Shown here: in pieces, positions 36,179-44,961 of the stretch
Position numbering within the stretch: position 1 is the first letter of the stretch
How the letters are laid out: every line of letters begins with the position of its first letter
Source of the DNA: Plantactinospora sp. KBS50
GTDB taxonomy: Bacteria; Actinomycetota; Actinomycetes; Mycobacteriales; Micromonosporaceae
DNA: 64,000 nt
Reading direction: 5' to 3'
NCBI RefSeq assembly: GCF_002285795.1
Contig: NZ_CP022961.1
Span: 2,356,001-2,420,000 of the forward strand
The notes under the pieces: generated by a model
Told to the model about the DNA's origin: nothing
Databases searched by the model: none
Seen by the model: only the letters and a program-made list of their open reading frames with translations
Made by a program: the position numbers and the translations under genes

Positions 36179-37596
36179 CCGGCATGGCGGGACAGCCGTT
36201 CGACTACGACCTGATCGTGGTGGGCGCCGGCCCGGTCGGAGAGAACGTCGCCGACTACGCGACCAGGCGCGGCATCCGCGCGGCGGTCGTCGAGTCCGAA
36301 CTCGTCGGGGGCGAATGCTCCTACTGGGCGTGCATGCCCTCCAAGGCACTCCTGCGCAGCGGTCAGGCAATCCGGGCGGCTCGCCGGCTCGCCGGAGCCC
36401 GCGAGGCGGTCGCGGGTGCCATCGACGTCCCGGCGGTCCTGGCCCGAAGGTCGTCGTTCACCGACCACTGGAGGGACGACGGGCAGGTCGCCTGGCTCGA
36501 CTCCGCGGGCATCGACCTGATCCGCGGCCGTGCCCGGGTCGTCGGCCAGGGCCAGGTCCGGGTTGCCGACCGGGTCTACTCGGCGCGGGCGGTCGCCCTG
36601 GCGACGGGCTCCGTCCCGATCCGGCCCGAGATCCCGGGTCTCGCGGCCGCCGCCCCCTGGGGCACCCGCGAGGCGGTCGCCGCCGACCACGTACCCTCGC
36701 GGCTCGTCATCATCGGTGGCGGCGTCGCCGGCACCGAACTCGCCTTCGCGTTCGCGTCCCTCGGCTCGCGGGTCACCATGCTGTCCCGCGCCGGGCTGCT
36801 CGACCAGGAGGAACCGTTCGTCGGAGAGCACCTCGCCGCCGCGCTGGCCGACGAGAAGGTCGACGTGCGCCTGGGCGTCACGCCGGCACGGGTCGACCGT
36901 GACGCCGACGGGATCGTCACCGTCGTCCTCAACGACGGCACCGGGTACCGCGCGGAAGAGGTGTTGGTCGCCACCGGGCGTCGCCCGAACACCGACAACC
37001 TCGGTCTCGAGACGATCGGTCTCGACCCGGCAACCGGGGTGCGGGTGGACGACACGATGCTCGTCGACGGCACCGACTGGCTCTACGCCGTCGGAGACGT
37101 GAACGGTCGCGCGCTGCTCACCCATCAGGGCAAGTACCAGGCGCGAGCCGCGGGCGAGGCGATCGCCGCGCGGCTGCAGGGGTCGCCGGTCTCCGACCAG
37201 ACGTGGGGGAGGCACGTCGCCTCGGCGGACCGAGCGGCCGTGCCCCGAGTGGTGTTCACCGATCCGGAGGTCGCCAGCGTCGGGCTTTCCGAGGCCCGCG
37301 CGCGCGGCGAGGGACTCACGATCCGGTCAGTCGAATACGACCTCGGCTCGGTCGCCGGGGCCAAGCTCCACGCCGACGGCTACGCCGGTCGTGCCAAGCT
37401 CGTCGTCGACGAGGACCGAGGCGTGGTCGTCGGTGCGACCTTCGTCGGCCAGGACGTCGCCGAACTCCTGCACGCGGCGACGATCGCGATCGTCGGCGAG
37501 GTCCCGATCGACCGGCTCTGGCACGCCGTGCCCGCGTACCCCACGATCAGCGAGGTCTGGCTGCGGCTGCTTGAGGCGTACGGCCGACCGGCCTGA
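36175..37596 (+). CDS. FAD/NAD(P)-dependent disulfide-oxidoreductase family protein
   Basis: Lpd/mercuric-reductase-like flavoprotein, 473 residues. FAD motif VVGAGPVGENVA, active-site disulfide GGECSYWACMPSK (Cys48-x4-Cys53), NAD(P) motif IIGGGVAGTELA, and C-terminal catalytic HAVPAYPTISE. The CSYWAC spelling differs from the usual CLNVGC, marking a distinct actinobacterial branch without known substrate. Being in one operon with ohr, it may regenerate the Ohr reductant; this is inference. ATG 36175 overlaps the previous stop. Confidence 0.88.
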   Translation: MTGMAGQPFDYDLIVVGAGPVGENVADYATRRGIRAAVVESELVGGECSYWACMPSKALLRSGQAIRAARRLAGAREAVAGAIDVPAVLARRSSFTDHWRDDGQVAWLDSAGIDLIRGRARVVGQGQVRVADRVYSARAVALATGSVPIRPEIPGLAAAAPWGTREAVAADHVPSRLVIIGGGVAGTELAFAFASLGSRVTMLSRAGLLDQEEPFVGEHLAAALADEKVDVRLGVTPARVDRDADGIVTVVLNDGTGYRAEEVLVATGRRPNTDNLGLETIGLDPATGVRVDDTMLVDGTDWLYAVGDVNGRALLTHQGKYQARAAGEAIAARLQGSPVSDQTWGRHVASADRAAVPRVVFTDPEVASVGLSEARARGEGLTIRSVEYDLGSVAGAKLHADGYAGRAKLVVDEDRGVVVGATFVGQDVAELLHAATIAIVGEVPIDRLWHAVPAYPTISEVWLRLLEAYGRPA

Positions 37597-37605
37597 GATC
37601 AGAGT

Positions 37606-37639
37606 GCGCGCCCGCGCCGAGGAGTCGGCGCGGGCGCGC
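37606..37639 (+). terminator. Strong terminator of the ohr operon
   Basis: A perfect 15-bp GC stem, GCGCGCCCGCGCCGA / TCGGCGCGGGCGCGC, with loop GGAG, 9 bp after the flavoprotein stop. No U-tract. Confidence 0.85.
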
Positions 37640-37665
37640 CGCAAGCCGTCGACGCCGGCGGGACA

Positions 37666-37986
37666 ATGTCCCTCATGCAGTTCAGCGCGGAACCGGCCGG
37701 CAACCAGGTACTCGTCGGCTCGTTGCCCCAGCCGGACTATCCACCGGCGCTGCGCACACACGCGCCACCCGCATGGTGGAGCCGCGCCGAGCTCACCCTC
37801 GAATACGCCCGCACCGCGTACGCCGCCCGCGGGCAGTGGTCGACCAACGAGAAGCGCCTCCTCGACCAGGCCGGTCTGCGCCACCTCGACGCGCTCATCT
37901 GCACGATGACGCCTGACTCCGGCGCCCTGACCACCGCACTCGACCGCGTCGCGGACGCCCTTCGGCGGGCCGTGGCTGACCCGTAA
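37666..37986 (+). CDS. Unrecognised small protein, 106 residues
   Basis: Soluble, begins MSLMQFSAEPAGNQVLVGSL, with a Trp-containing middle (PPAWWSRAELTLEYARTAYA) and a helical C-terminus (LTTALDRVADALRRAV). The coding bias and a GGCGGGACA site before ATG 37666 support a real gene; ATG 37675 is an alternative. I do not recognise the family. Confidence 0.55.
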   Translation: MSLMQFSAEPAGNQVLVGSLPQPDYPPALRTHAPPAWWSRAELTLEYARTAYAARGQWSTNEKRLLDQAGLRHLDALICTMTPDSGALTTALDRVADALRRAVADP

Positions 37987-38027
37987 CAGTGGATGGTGCC
38001 GGTCACCCGCCGGGCTATGTTGGCTGC

Positions 38028-38351
38028 ATGCTGCTCCGGTCCGCCATCGGCCGCTTCAACGGCTACTTCGCGTCCTTCCAGTCCTCGCCGTGGTGGCAAC
38101 GCCGCTTCACGGTCATCACCTACACCGGCCGCCGATCCGGACGGACGTTCAGCACTCCGGTGGCGTACCGGCGCGCGGGGAACACCGTGACAATCGGCGT
38201 GCAGATGCCCGACGCCAAGAACTGGTGGCGCAATTTCCTCGACGGCGGCCCGATCACGTTGCTGCTCGACGGCGCCCACCGCACCGGCCACGCGGTTTCC
38301 CGCCGGGACGATCGGGGTCGGGTCACCGTCTCCGTGCAACTGGACGACTGA
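38028..38351 (+). CDS. Deazaflavin-dependent nitroreductase-like protein (DUF385)
   Basis: Split-barrel protein, 107 residues. FTVITYTGRRSGRTFSTPVA is the F420-binding type motif (TxGRxSG), and KNWWRNFLDGG follows. Relatives are the Ddn/Rv1558 F420-dependent reductases of actinobacteria, which act on quinones or fatty acids. ATG 38028. Its stop overlaps the kinase start (TGATG). Confidence 0.8.
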   Translation: MLLRSAIGRFNGYFASFQSSPWWQRRFTVITYTGRRSGRTFSTPVAYRRAGNTVTIGVQMPDAKNWWRNFLDGGPITLLLDGAHRTGHAVSRRDDRGRVTVSVQLDD

Positions 38352-38953
38352 TGCCCGGCGGCCCCGGACATCGGCGAACCCGACCTCCGGGACCCGGCGA
38401 CGTCGTGGATCAGGTTGTCGCCGCCGTTGCTGCTCGTCAGCAGGTCAACGGCATTCGGATCGTCGGCATCGACGGCCCGAGCGGTTCAGGGAAGAGCCAC
38501 CTTGCCCGCAGGCTCTCCGAGGCGCTGGCGGCGCCGGTCATCGAGGTCGACGACTTCGTCTCCTGGGACAATTTCGCCGGGTGGTGGGACCGCTTCGACA
38601 CTCAGGTACTCGCGCCGCTGCTTCGCGGCGAGGACGCCGTCTACCAGACACGAGACTGGACCGACTGGTACGGCGACACCCTCGGCGAGTGGAAGACCCA
38701 GCGGTGGAGCCCGGCTCTGATCTTCGAGGGCGTCACCTGCACCCGCCGCGAGACGATCGGTCGACTCGCCTACACCATCTGGGTTGACGCGCCGGCACCC
38801 CTGCGACTGGCGCGCGGCCTCGCCCGCGACGGCTCCTTGGCCGGTGCCGAGCGGCTCTGGCGGAACTGGATGGCCGAGGAGGAGAAGTTCTTCGCCTCCG
38901 ACGGTACCCGCGATCGGGCCGACCTGATCATCGACACCGCCGAACACGGATGA
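38351..38953 (+). CDS. Uridine-kinase-like P-loop NTPase
   Basis: 200 residues. Walker A GIDGPSGSGKSHLA, an acidic substrate motif EVDDFVSW, and the lid-type segment LARGLARDG with downstream WRNWMAEEEKFFASDGTRDR. Such actinobacterial proteins are annotated as uridine kinases, but the substrate is unproven. Translationally coupled to the DUF385 gene (1-nt overlap). Confidence 0.8.
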   Translation: MPGGPGHRRTRPPGPGDVVDQVVAAVAARQQVNGIRIVGIDGPSGSGKSHLARRLSEALAAPVIEVDDFVSWDNFAGWWDRFDTQVLAPLLRGEDAVYQTRDWTDWYGDTLGEWKTQRWSPALIFEGVTCTRRETIGRLAYTIWVDAPAPLRLARGLARDGSLAGAERLWRNWMAEEEKFFASDGTRDRADLIIDTAEHG

Positions 38954-39329
38954 CGGCGGCCGGGCCTGGCTCGGCCCCGCCCGGCTCGGCTTCCAAGGAA
39001 GTCACACGGCCCATCCAACGACGCATGCGGCTGCGAGACGGCTCAGCCGAGCCGGTACTCCCAGCCTTCGGCCGCCACTCGAAGTCCGCTTCCAGCAGCG
39101 CCCGCAGCGTGCGCCCGTTGATCACATGCTCCAGCGCCCGGTACGTGAGTTGTGCAAACTCGGCGGTAGCGGGTTACCGGCGATCCTGTGGGTGTGGTTC
39201 GTACAGTGGCGACATGCCGTGGTCGCAGGTCCGGTCGCTGGGCGGCGCGCCAGTCGCGCGCGTCCGGACCTGGGAGCCGAGTACGGGTGCGTCCTCCGTC
39301 GTTGACGCCTCCCGTCGTTGACCTTGGAG
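38954..39329. other. 376-bp gap with a pseudogene scrap
   Basis: Between the kinase and the iron-regulated gene. It holds the histidine-phosphatase scrap (39043-39147), then sequence without a convincing gene, and a small direct repeat CGTCGTTGAC (39297-39306 and 39313-39322) just before the iron box. An 89-codon or shorter open frame near 39215 has no recognisable product. Confidence 0.5.
39043..39147 (-). pseudogene. 3' fragment of a histidine phosphatase gene
   Basis: Minus-strand translation reads YRALEHVINGRTLRALLEAD and FEWRP, matching the C-terminus of the protein encoded at 30200-30739 (YRGLEHVINGFTVRELLEAD). A one-base loss breaks the frame just before the final WEYRL. Everything upstream of the last ~35 codons is missing. 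Confidence 0.8.
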
Positions 39330-39348
39330 TTAGGTTAGCCTAACCTAG
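39330..39348. promoter_or_regulatory. Iron box (IdeR/DmdR1 operator)
   Basis: TTAGGTTAGCCTAACCTAG matches the 19-bp actinobacterial DtxR/IdeR consensus (TTAGGTTAGSCTAACCTAA) at 18 positions, with a perfect TAGGTTAG/CTAACCTA dyad. It ends 5 bp before the ATG at 39354, so repression by iron would directly block transcription or initiation of the siderophore-interacting gene. Confidence 0.92.
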
Positions 39349-39353
39349 CGCCC

Positions 39354-40244
39354 ATGGCGCGCACGAACATGAAGGATGCCCGGCTCAAGCCCGACGTGGT
39401 GGAGCCGCTCGTGCTCCAGGTGTCGCGCCGCGAACGGCTCTCCGCGCACTTCGTCCGGGTCACCTTCGGTGGCGACGATCTGGCGCGGTTCCGGTACATG
39501 GGCTTCGACCAGTGGTTCCGGCTCTTCCTCCCGGTGCACTCCGACTCGCTCGAACGCCTGCCGGCCAGGCTCGACACCCTTTCGTACCTGCGCTTCCTGA
39601 CCATCCCGAAGTCGTCACGACCGGTGCTGCGCAACTACACCGTCCGGGCGTACCGGCCGGACGGTCCGGAACTGGACGTCGACTTCGTCATCCACGGCCG
39701 GACCGGTGCCGGCGGTGCGGACGGCGCCGGCGAGCCGCGCACCGGCGAACCCGGCGCGGATCAGGGCGCGGATCAGGGCGCGGCCGGCCCGGCCGCCACC
39801 TGGGCCGAGGCGTGCCAGCCCGGCGACCGGGTCGCGATCCTCGACGAGGGGATCATGTTCAATCCGCCCGCCGACGCCGACCGGGTGCTGCTGGTCGCCG
39901 ACGAGACCGGCCTGCCCGCGGCCGCCGGCATCCTCGCCTCGCTCGCCCGGGACGCCCAGGGGCACGCGGTGCTGGAGGTGCCGTCCGAGGAGGACCGCCA
40001 GCGGCTCGATGCGCCGGCCGGGGTCGGGATCACCTGGGTCACCCGGGACGACCCCCGGGCGCTACCCGGCCGGGCGGCACTCGCCGCGGTACGGGCGATG
40101 CCGGCGCCGCCGCCCACCGTCTACGCGTGGACCGCCGGTGAGCAGGGGCTGCCGTCGGCGCTGCGCCGGCACTGGGTGGCGGCGGGGGTGCCGAAGGAGC
40201 GCATCATGTTCTGCGGGTACTGGAGGGCGCCGAAGAGGCGCTGA
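39354..40244 (+). CDS. Siderophore-interacting protein (ferric-siderophore reductase, ViuB/SIP family)
   Basis: Flavin-dependent reductase that releases iron from siderophores in the cytoplasm. 296 residues. FAD-binding LRNYTVRAYRPDG, NAD(P)-region VLLVADETGLPAAAGILASL, and the C-terminal MFCGYWR. A Gly/Ala/Asp-rich insertion with a GADQ repeat near residues 119-143 lies between the two domains. The iron box overlaps its promoter. No siderophore biosynthesis or transport gene is adjacent. Confidence 0.93.
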   Translation: MARTNMKDARLKPDVVEPLVLQVSRRERLSAHFVRVTFGGDDLARFRYMGFDQWFRLFLPVHSDSLERLPARLDTLSYLRFLTIPKSSRPVLRNYTVRAYRPDGPELDVDFVIHGRTGAGGADGAGEPRTGEPGADQGADQGAAGPAATWAEACQPGDRVAILDEGIMFNPPADADRVLLVADETGLPAAAGILASLARDAQGHAVLEVPSEEDRQRLDAPAGVGITWVTRDDPRALPGRAALAAVRAMPAPPPTVYAWTAGEQGLPSALRRHWVAAGVPKERIMFCGYWRAPKRR

Positions 40245-40369
40245 CCGGACCGCGGGCGATCATCGTTCCGTGATCGTCTGTGCCACCCTGGGTGAATCTG
40301 GGCGACCGGAACCGGTTTCGGTCGCGTCGGACGTGGCGCCGGGCCGACCCGCTCCCGCATCCTTTGTCG

Positions 40370-40813
40370 ATGGACTGCCCGTTCTGTCTGCCCGCGGTCG
40401 CCTCGCTGATCGTTCTGGAGAACGACTCCTGTTACGCCATCTGGACCGAGGAGGTGCCGGTCGGGTCGGCGATGGTGCTGCCCAGGGCGCACCGCCGGAC
40501 CGTGTTCGAGCTGACCCAGGCGGAGTGGGCGGCAACCCGCGACCTGCTCACCGAGCTGCGCGCGATGATCGGCCGGGCACACCGGCCGGACGGCTGGAAC
40601 GTGGGCTGGAACGTGGATCCGGTGGGTGGGCAGTCCGTCCTGCACGCCCACTGCCACCTGGTGCCGCGCTACCGGGAGGAGCCGCTGGCCGGCCGGGGAA
40701 TCCGGGCCTGGCTCAAGGACCCGGGCAACCGGCCGCCGCAGCACGCGCCGGTGCGTACCCCGTCCTGGCGGCCCGCGGTGGACGGCGCGCCGGTGCCCGC
40801 GGGCAGCGAGTAG
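40370..40813 (+). CDS. HIT-family nucleotide hydrolase/transferase
   Basis: 147 residues. The histidine triad is VLHAHCHLVPRY, and the N-terminal CPFC pair may bind zinc. Acts on nucleoside phosphates such as AMP adducts. I chose ATG 40370 (MDCPFCL); the frame is open to 40280 without conserved residues. The TAG stop lies in a 26-bp palindrome shared with the convergent helicase gene. Confidence 0.88.
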   Translation: MDCPFCLPAVASLIVLENDSCYAIWTEEVPVGSAMVLPRAHRRTVFELTQAEWAATRDLLTELRAMIGRAHRPDGWNVGWNVDPVGGQSVLHAHCHLVPRYREEPLAGRGIRAWLKDPGNRPPQHAPVRTPSWRPAVDGAPVPAGSE

Positions 40814-40836
40814 CCGGTGCCCGCGGGCACCGGCTA
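40811..40836. terminator. Perfect 26-bp palindrome, bidirectional terminator
   Basis: TAGCCGGTGCCCG (40811-40823) is immediately followed by its exact complement CGGGCACCGGCTA (40824-40836). It begins with the HIT gene stop codon and ends 3 bp before the stop of the convergent helicase gene, so it can serve both transcripts. Confidence 0.85.
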
Positions 40837-40839
40837 GCC

Positions 40840-43344
40840 TCAGGTCCCCAGCTGGCCCACGTCGGTGATCCGGACGACCGCCGCGCCGGTCTCGTCGGAG
40901 GCCGCGAGGTCCACCTCGGCGCTGATGCCCCAGTCGTGGTCGCCGTCCGGGTCGTCGAAGATCTGCCGGACCGTCCACCGGTCCCGGCCCTGGTCGATCA
41001 TCAGCAGCGCCGGGCCGCGGGCGTCCGGGCCGGTGCCCAGTTCGCCGTACGCGTCGAAGTACGGCCCCATGGCCTCGGCCCAGGCGTCCGCGTCCCAGCC
41101 GTCCGCGCCGTCCAACTCGCCCAGCTCGTCGTAGCGGCGCAACGCGGCCAGCTCGACCCGGCGGAACAGCGCGTTGCGGACCAGCACCCGGAACGCCCGC
41201 AGGTTGCGGGTGACCGCCGGGGGCCGCTCGTCGAGCACCGCCACGGGGGCGTCGGTCGGGTTGCGCAGCCGCTCCCACTCGTCGATCAGGCTGGAGTCCA
41301 CCTGCCGGACCAACTCGCCCAGCCACTCGATGAGGTCGGTCAGCTCCTCGGTACGGGCGTCCTCGGGCACGGTCTGCCGCAGCGCCTTGTACGCGTCGGC
41401 CAGGTAGCGCAGCACCAGGCCCTCGGAGCGGGACAGCCCGTAGAACGAGACGTACTCGGTGAACGTCATCGCCCGCTCGTACATGTCCCGGACCACCGAC
41501 TTGGGCGCCAACTCGTGGTCGGCCACCCACGGGTGGCCGCGCCGGTACATCTCGTACGCCGCCGCCAGCAGCTCGGCGAGCGGCTTCGGCCAGGTCACCT
41601 CGTCGAGCAGTTCGAGCCGCTGCTCGTACTCGATGCCGTCGGCCTTCATCGCGGCCACCGCCTCGCCGCGGGCCTTGAACTGCTGGGCCGACAGGATCTG
41701 CCGGGGGTTGTCCAGGATGGATTCGATCACCGACAGCACGTCCAGGGCGTACGCCGGGGACTCCCGGTCCAGCAGCTCGATCGCGGCCAGCGCGAGCGGG
41801 GAGAGCGGCTGGTTGAGCGCGAAGTCGAGCTGAAGGTCGACGGTGAGGCGTACCCGCCGGCCCTGCTCGTCCGGCTCGGGCAGCTCCTCGACCACGCCGC
41901 CGGCGCGCAGCGCGCGGTAGATCGCGATGGTCCGGCGGATGTGCCGGCGCTGCGCGGCCCGGTCCTCGTGGTTGTCGGTGAGCAGGTGCCGCATGGCCGC
42001 GAACGCGTCGCCGGGCCGGCCGATCACGTTCAGCAGCATCGAGTGGCTGACCTGGAAGCTGGAGGTCAGCGGCTCCGGATCGGCCGCCACCAGCCGTTCG
42101 AAGGTGGGCTGGCCCCAGCCGATCGACCCCTCGGGCGGCTTCTTGCGGACCACCTTGCGCCGCTTCTTCGGGTCGTCGCCGGCCTTCGCGAGGGCCTTCT
42201 CGTTCTCGATCACATGCTCGGGCGCCTGCACCACCACCCGGCCCACGGTGTCGAAGCCGGCCCGGCCGGCCCGGCCGGCGATCTGGTGGAACTCCCGCGC
42301 CTTGAGCAGCCGGGTCCGCACCCCGTCGTACTTGGACAGACCGGTGAACAGCACCGTGCGGATCGGCACGTTGATGCCGACTCCCAGGGTGTCGGTCCCG
42401 CAGATCACCTTGAGCAGGCCGGCCTGGGCGAGGGTTTCCACCAGCCGCCGGTACTTGGGCAGCATGCCCGCGTGATGGACGCCGATGCCGTGCCGCACCA
42501 GCCGGGACAGCGTCCGGCCGAAGCCGGCGGTGAACCGGAAGTTGCCGATCGCCTCGGCGATCATGTCCTTCTCGGCCCTGGTGCAGACGTTCACGCTCAT
42601 CAGCGCCTGCGCCCGCTCCAGCGCCGCGGCCTGGGTGAAGTGCACGACGTAGATGGGCGCCTGCCTGGTCTCCAGCAGCTCTTCGAGGGTCTCGTGCAGC
42701 GGGGTCATCGCGTACGAGAAGATCAGTGGGACCGGCCGCTGGGCCGAGGCGACGACGGCGGTGGACCGGCCGGTACGCCGGCTCAGGTCGTCGACGAACC
42801 GGGTGGTGTCGCCGAGGGTGGCCGACATCAGCACGAACTGGGCCTGCGGCAGCTCGATCAGCGGCACCTGCCAGGCCCAGCCCCGGTCCGGCTCGGCGTA
42901 GAAGTGGAACTCGTCCATGATCACCAGGTCGACGTCGGCCCGGCGCCCCTCGCGCAGCGCGATGTTCGCCAGGATCTCGGCCGTACAGCAGATGATCGGT
43001 GCGTCCTCGTTCACGCTCGCGTCCCCGGTGAGCATGCCCACGTTGTGCGCGCCGAAGATCTCGCAGAGCGCGAAGAACTTCTCCGACACCAGGGCCTTGA
43101 TCGGCGCGGTGTAGAAGCTCACCCGGTCCCCGGCCAGCGCGGCGAAGTGCGCGGCCGTGGCCACGAGGCTCTTCCCGGAGCCGGTCGGGGTGTTCAGGAT
43201 GACGTTGGCACCCGAGACGATCTCGATCAACGCCTCTTCCTGGTGCGGGTAGAGGTCCAGGCCGCGACCCTTGGCCCACTCCGCGAAGGCGTCGTACAGG
43301 GCATCGGCGTCCGGTTCGGCCGGAATCTGATCGGTGAGCGTCAT
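40840..43344 (-). CDS. Ski2-like DEAD/DEAH RNA helicase with DUF3516
   Basis: 834 residues. Walker A NTPTGSGKSLVA, motif Ia TAPIKALVSEKFF, motif II VIMDEFHF (DEFH in place of DExH), motif III SATLGDT, motif VI QIAGRAGRAGF, then the long actinobacterial C-terminal DUF3516 region. Probably unwinds structured RNA during turnover. ATG 43344. It is followed by the trmB gene upstream on the same strand, 26 bp away. Confidence 0.9.
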   Translation of the reverse strand: MTLTDQIPAEPDADALYDAFAEWAKGRGLDLYPHQEEALIEIVSGANVILNTPTGSGKSLVATAAHFAALAGDRVSFYTAPIKALVSEKFFALCEIFGAHNVGMLTGDASVNEDAPIICCTAEILANIALREGRRADVDLVIMDEFHFYAEPDRGWAWQVPLIELPQAQFVLMSATLGDTTRFVDDLSRRTGRSTAVVASAQRPVPLIFSYAMTPLHETLEELLETRQAPIYVVHFTQAAALERAQALMSVNVCTRAEKDMIAEAIGNFRFTAGFGRTLSRLVRHGIGVHHAGMLPKYRRLVETLAQAGLLKVICGTDTLGVGINVPIRTVLFTGLSKYDGVRTRLLKAREFHQIAGRAGRAGFDTVGRVVVQAPEHVIENEKALAKAGDDPKKRRKVVRKKPPEGSIGWGQPTFERLVAADPEPLTSSFQVSHSMLLNVIGRPGDAFAAMRHLLTDNHEDRAAQRRHIRRTIAIYRALRAGGVVEELPEPDEQGRRVRLTVDLQLDFALNQPLSPLALAAIELLDRESPAYALDVLSVIESILDNPRQILSAQQFKARGEAVAAMKADGIEYEQRLELLDEVTWPKPLAELLAAAYEMYRRGHPWVADHELAPKSVVRDMYERAMTFTEYVSFYGLSRSEGLVLRYLADAYKALRQTVPEDARTEELTDLIEWLGELVRQVDSSLIDEWERLRNPTDAPVAVLDERPPAVTRNLRAFRVLVRNALFRRVELAALRRYDELGELDGADGWDADAWAEAMGPYFDAYGELGTGPDARGPALLMIDQGRDRWTVRQIFDDPDGDHDWGISAEVDLAASDETGAAVVRITDVGQLGT

Positions 43345-43370
43345 GACCGGTCAATCCTGCCCTGATCTTG

Positions 43371-44237
43371 TCACGCGCGCCAACCGGATGCCGTGCGCTC
43401 GTACACCAGGTCGAAGATCGGGCGCCCGGCGGCGGCGGCCCGCCGCTCGAACTTCGTCACCGGACGCTCCGGCGGGCGCGGAGCGAATCCGGGGTACGCG
43501 TTGCCCAGCTCCGGGTCCGCGTCCAGCGTCTGCCGCATCGCGTACGCGTAGTCCGGCAGGTCCGTGGCGCAGTTGAGCCGGCCGCCCGGCGCCAACCGGT
43601 CCCGCAGCAGCGCCACGTGCGCCGGCTGGATCAGCCGGCGCTTGTGGTGCCGCGCCTTGGGCCAGGGGTCAGGGAAGAAGACGTTGATCGCGGCCAGCGC
43701 GCCCGGCGGGATCATCCGCCGGAGCAGGACCAGGGCGTCGCCGTCGGCCACCCGTACGTTGTGCAGCCCGCGCCGCTCGATCACCGCGAGCAGGTTGGCG
43801 ATGCCCGGCGTGTGCACCTCGACCGCCAGGTAGTTGCGCTCGGGATCGGCCGCCGCCATCGCGGCGGTCGCGTCGCCCATCCCGGAACCGATCTCCAGCA
43901 CCACCGGCGCGCTCCGACCGAACAGCCCGGCCAGATCGATCGGGTCGGCCGGCTCGGCGGCCGTGCCCGCCGCGGTCGGCCCGGCGGGGTGCGTGCCGGC
44001 GGGGTGCGGCTGGGCGGCGGTCGGCTCGGCGGAGTGGATGCCGGCGGCCGGCTCGTTCGGCACCGGCAGGCCGTACCGGGGCCAGAGCCGGTCCAGGGCG
44101 TCCAGATGGCGCCCGCTGAGCCGGCCGCGACGCGGGTGGAAGGTCCGGACGGTGGCCCGGATGCCGGAGTCGGCGGGGGTCCGACCGGTCGCGGCGGTCG
44201 CGGCGGTCGCCCGGGAGGTCGTGTCGTTGGAACTCAC
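43371..44237 (-). CDS. trmB: tRNA (guanine-N7-)-methyltransferase
   Basis: Makes m7G46 in tRNA. 288 residues: SAM motif VLEIGSGMGDATAAMA, and the TrmB-specific INVFFPDPWPKARHHKRRL and TKFERRA. An unusually long Pro/Ala/Thr-rich insertion (about residues 65-98, with HPAGT/HPAGP repeats) precedes the catalytic domain, together with a 20-residue N-terminal tail. Likely cotranscribed with the helicase gene. Confidence 0.92.
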   Translation of the reverse strand: MSSNDTTSRATAATAATGRTPADSGIRATVRTFHPRRGRLSGRHLDALDRLWPRYGLPVPNEPAAGIHSAEPTAAQPHPAGTHPAGPTAAGTAAEPADPIDLAGLFGRSAPVVLEIGSGMGDATAAMAAADPERNYLAVEVHTPGIANLLAVIERRGLHNVRVADGDALVLLRRMIPPGALAAINVFFPDPWPKARHHKRRLIQPAHVALLRDRLAPGGRLNCATDLPDYAYAMRQTLDADPELGNAYPGFAPRPPERPVTKFERRAAAAGRPIFDLVYERTASGWRA

Positions 44238-44358
44238 GAGGGCCCGAGCCTACGCCCAACCGGGCAAGCGGCTGTGCCGCACCCATCGGAGATGAGAGGA
44301 TTTCTACAAACGGCGGAGGTGGCCGGGGCGACCCGGCGCACGGCGCCCGGAGGTGATC

Positions 44359-44958
44359 ATGCGCTCGATGCGGCACGCCGGCCCCCGACGGCCGGCGGCG
44401 TTGCTCGGCCCCGCGTTGCTCGGCCCCGCGCTGGTCGTCGCGGTGTTGGCCGGTCTTGCGCTGGGCGTCGCCGCGGTGCTGCCGGTGGCCACGCCCGCGT
44501 ACGCCGCCAACGTCTTCGTCCAGCTCAACCCCGACACCGTCCAGGCCGGCAGCCTCGTCGGCATCCGGGCGAGCTGCCAGGACAACTCCCAGCCGGCAAC
44601 CGTCGAATCCGGCGCGTTCGGCACGGTCACCGTGCAGCCCCAGCAGGACGTGCTCACCGCCGCGGCGCTCGTGCCGGCGGACACCAGGGCCGGCACCTTC
44701 CGGGTGAAGCTGAACTGCCCGGGCGGCCCGGACGCCACCGCCAGCCTGATGGTGCTGGCGGCCGGACAGCCCAGCCGCGGGCCGGCGACCGGCTTCGGCG
44801 GTACCGCGGGGCAGGGGTCGGGCGGTGGGCTGCTGCTGGTCGGGCTGCTGGCGGTGGCGCTGGGTGGTGTCCTCGGGGTGCTGACGCTGCGCCGGCGGGC
44901 CGTACCGGTCCGGGTCCGCGCGGGTCGGCGCCCGGTCCGCGGACCGGTCCGCCGCTAG
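44359..44958 (+). CDS. Secreted protein with C-terminal anchor; candidate sortase substrate
   Basis: 199 residues. A signal peptide ends around AYAA (residue 50), followed by an Ig-like beta domain with two cysteines (73 and 120) that may form a disulfide. Then come GPATGFGG (141-148), a Gly linker, a hydrophobic helix (158-177) and an Arg-rich tail. This is the layout of a sorting signal, with GPATG in place of LPxTG. ATG 44359 follows GGAGG. The sortase start is 3 nt after its stop, suggesting a dedicated pair. The family is otherwise unrecognised. Confidence 0.7.
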   Translation: MRSMRHAGPRRPAALLGPALLGPALVVAVLAGLALGVAAVLPVATPAYAANVFVQLNPDTVQAGSLVGIRASCQDNSQPATVESGAFGTVTVQPQQDVLTAAALVPADTRAGTFRVKLNCPGGPDATASLMVLAAGQPSRGPATGFGGTAGQGSGGGLLLVGLLAVALGGVLGVLTLRRRAVPVRVRAGRRPVRGPVRR

Positions 44959-44961
44959 GCC

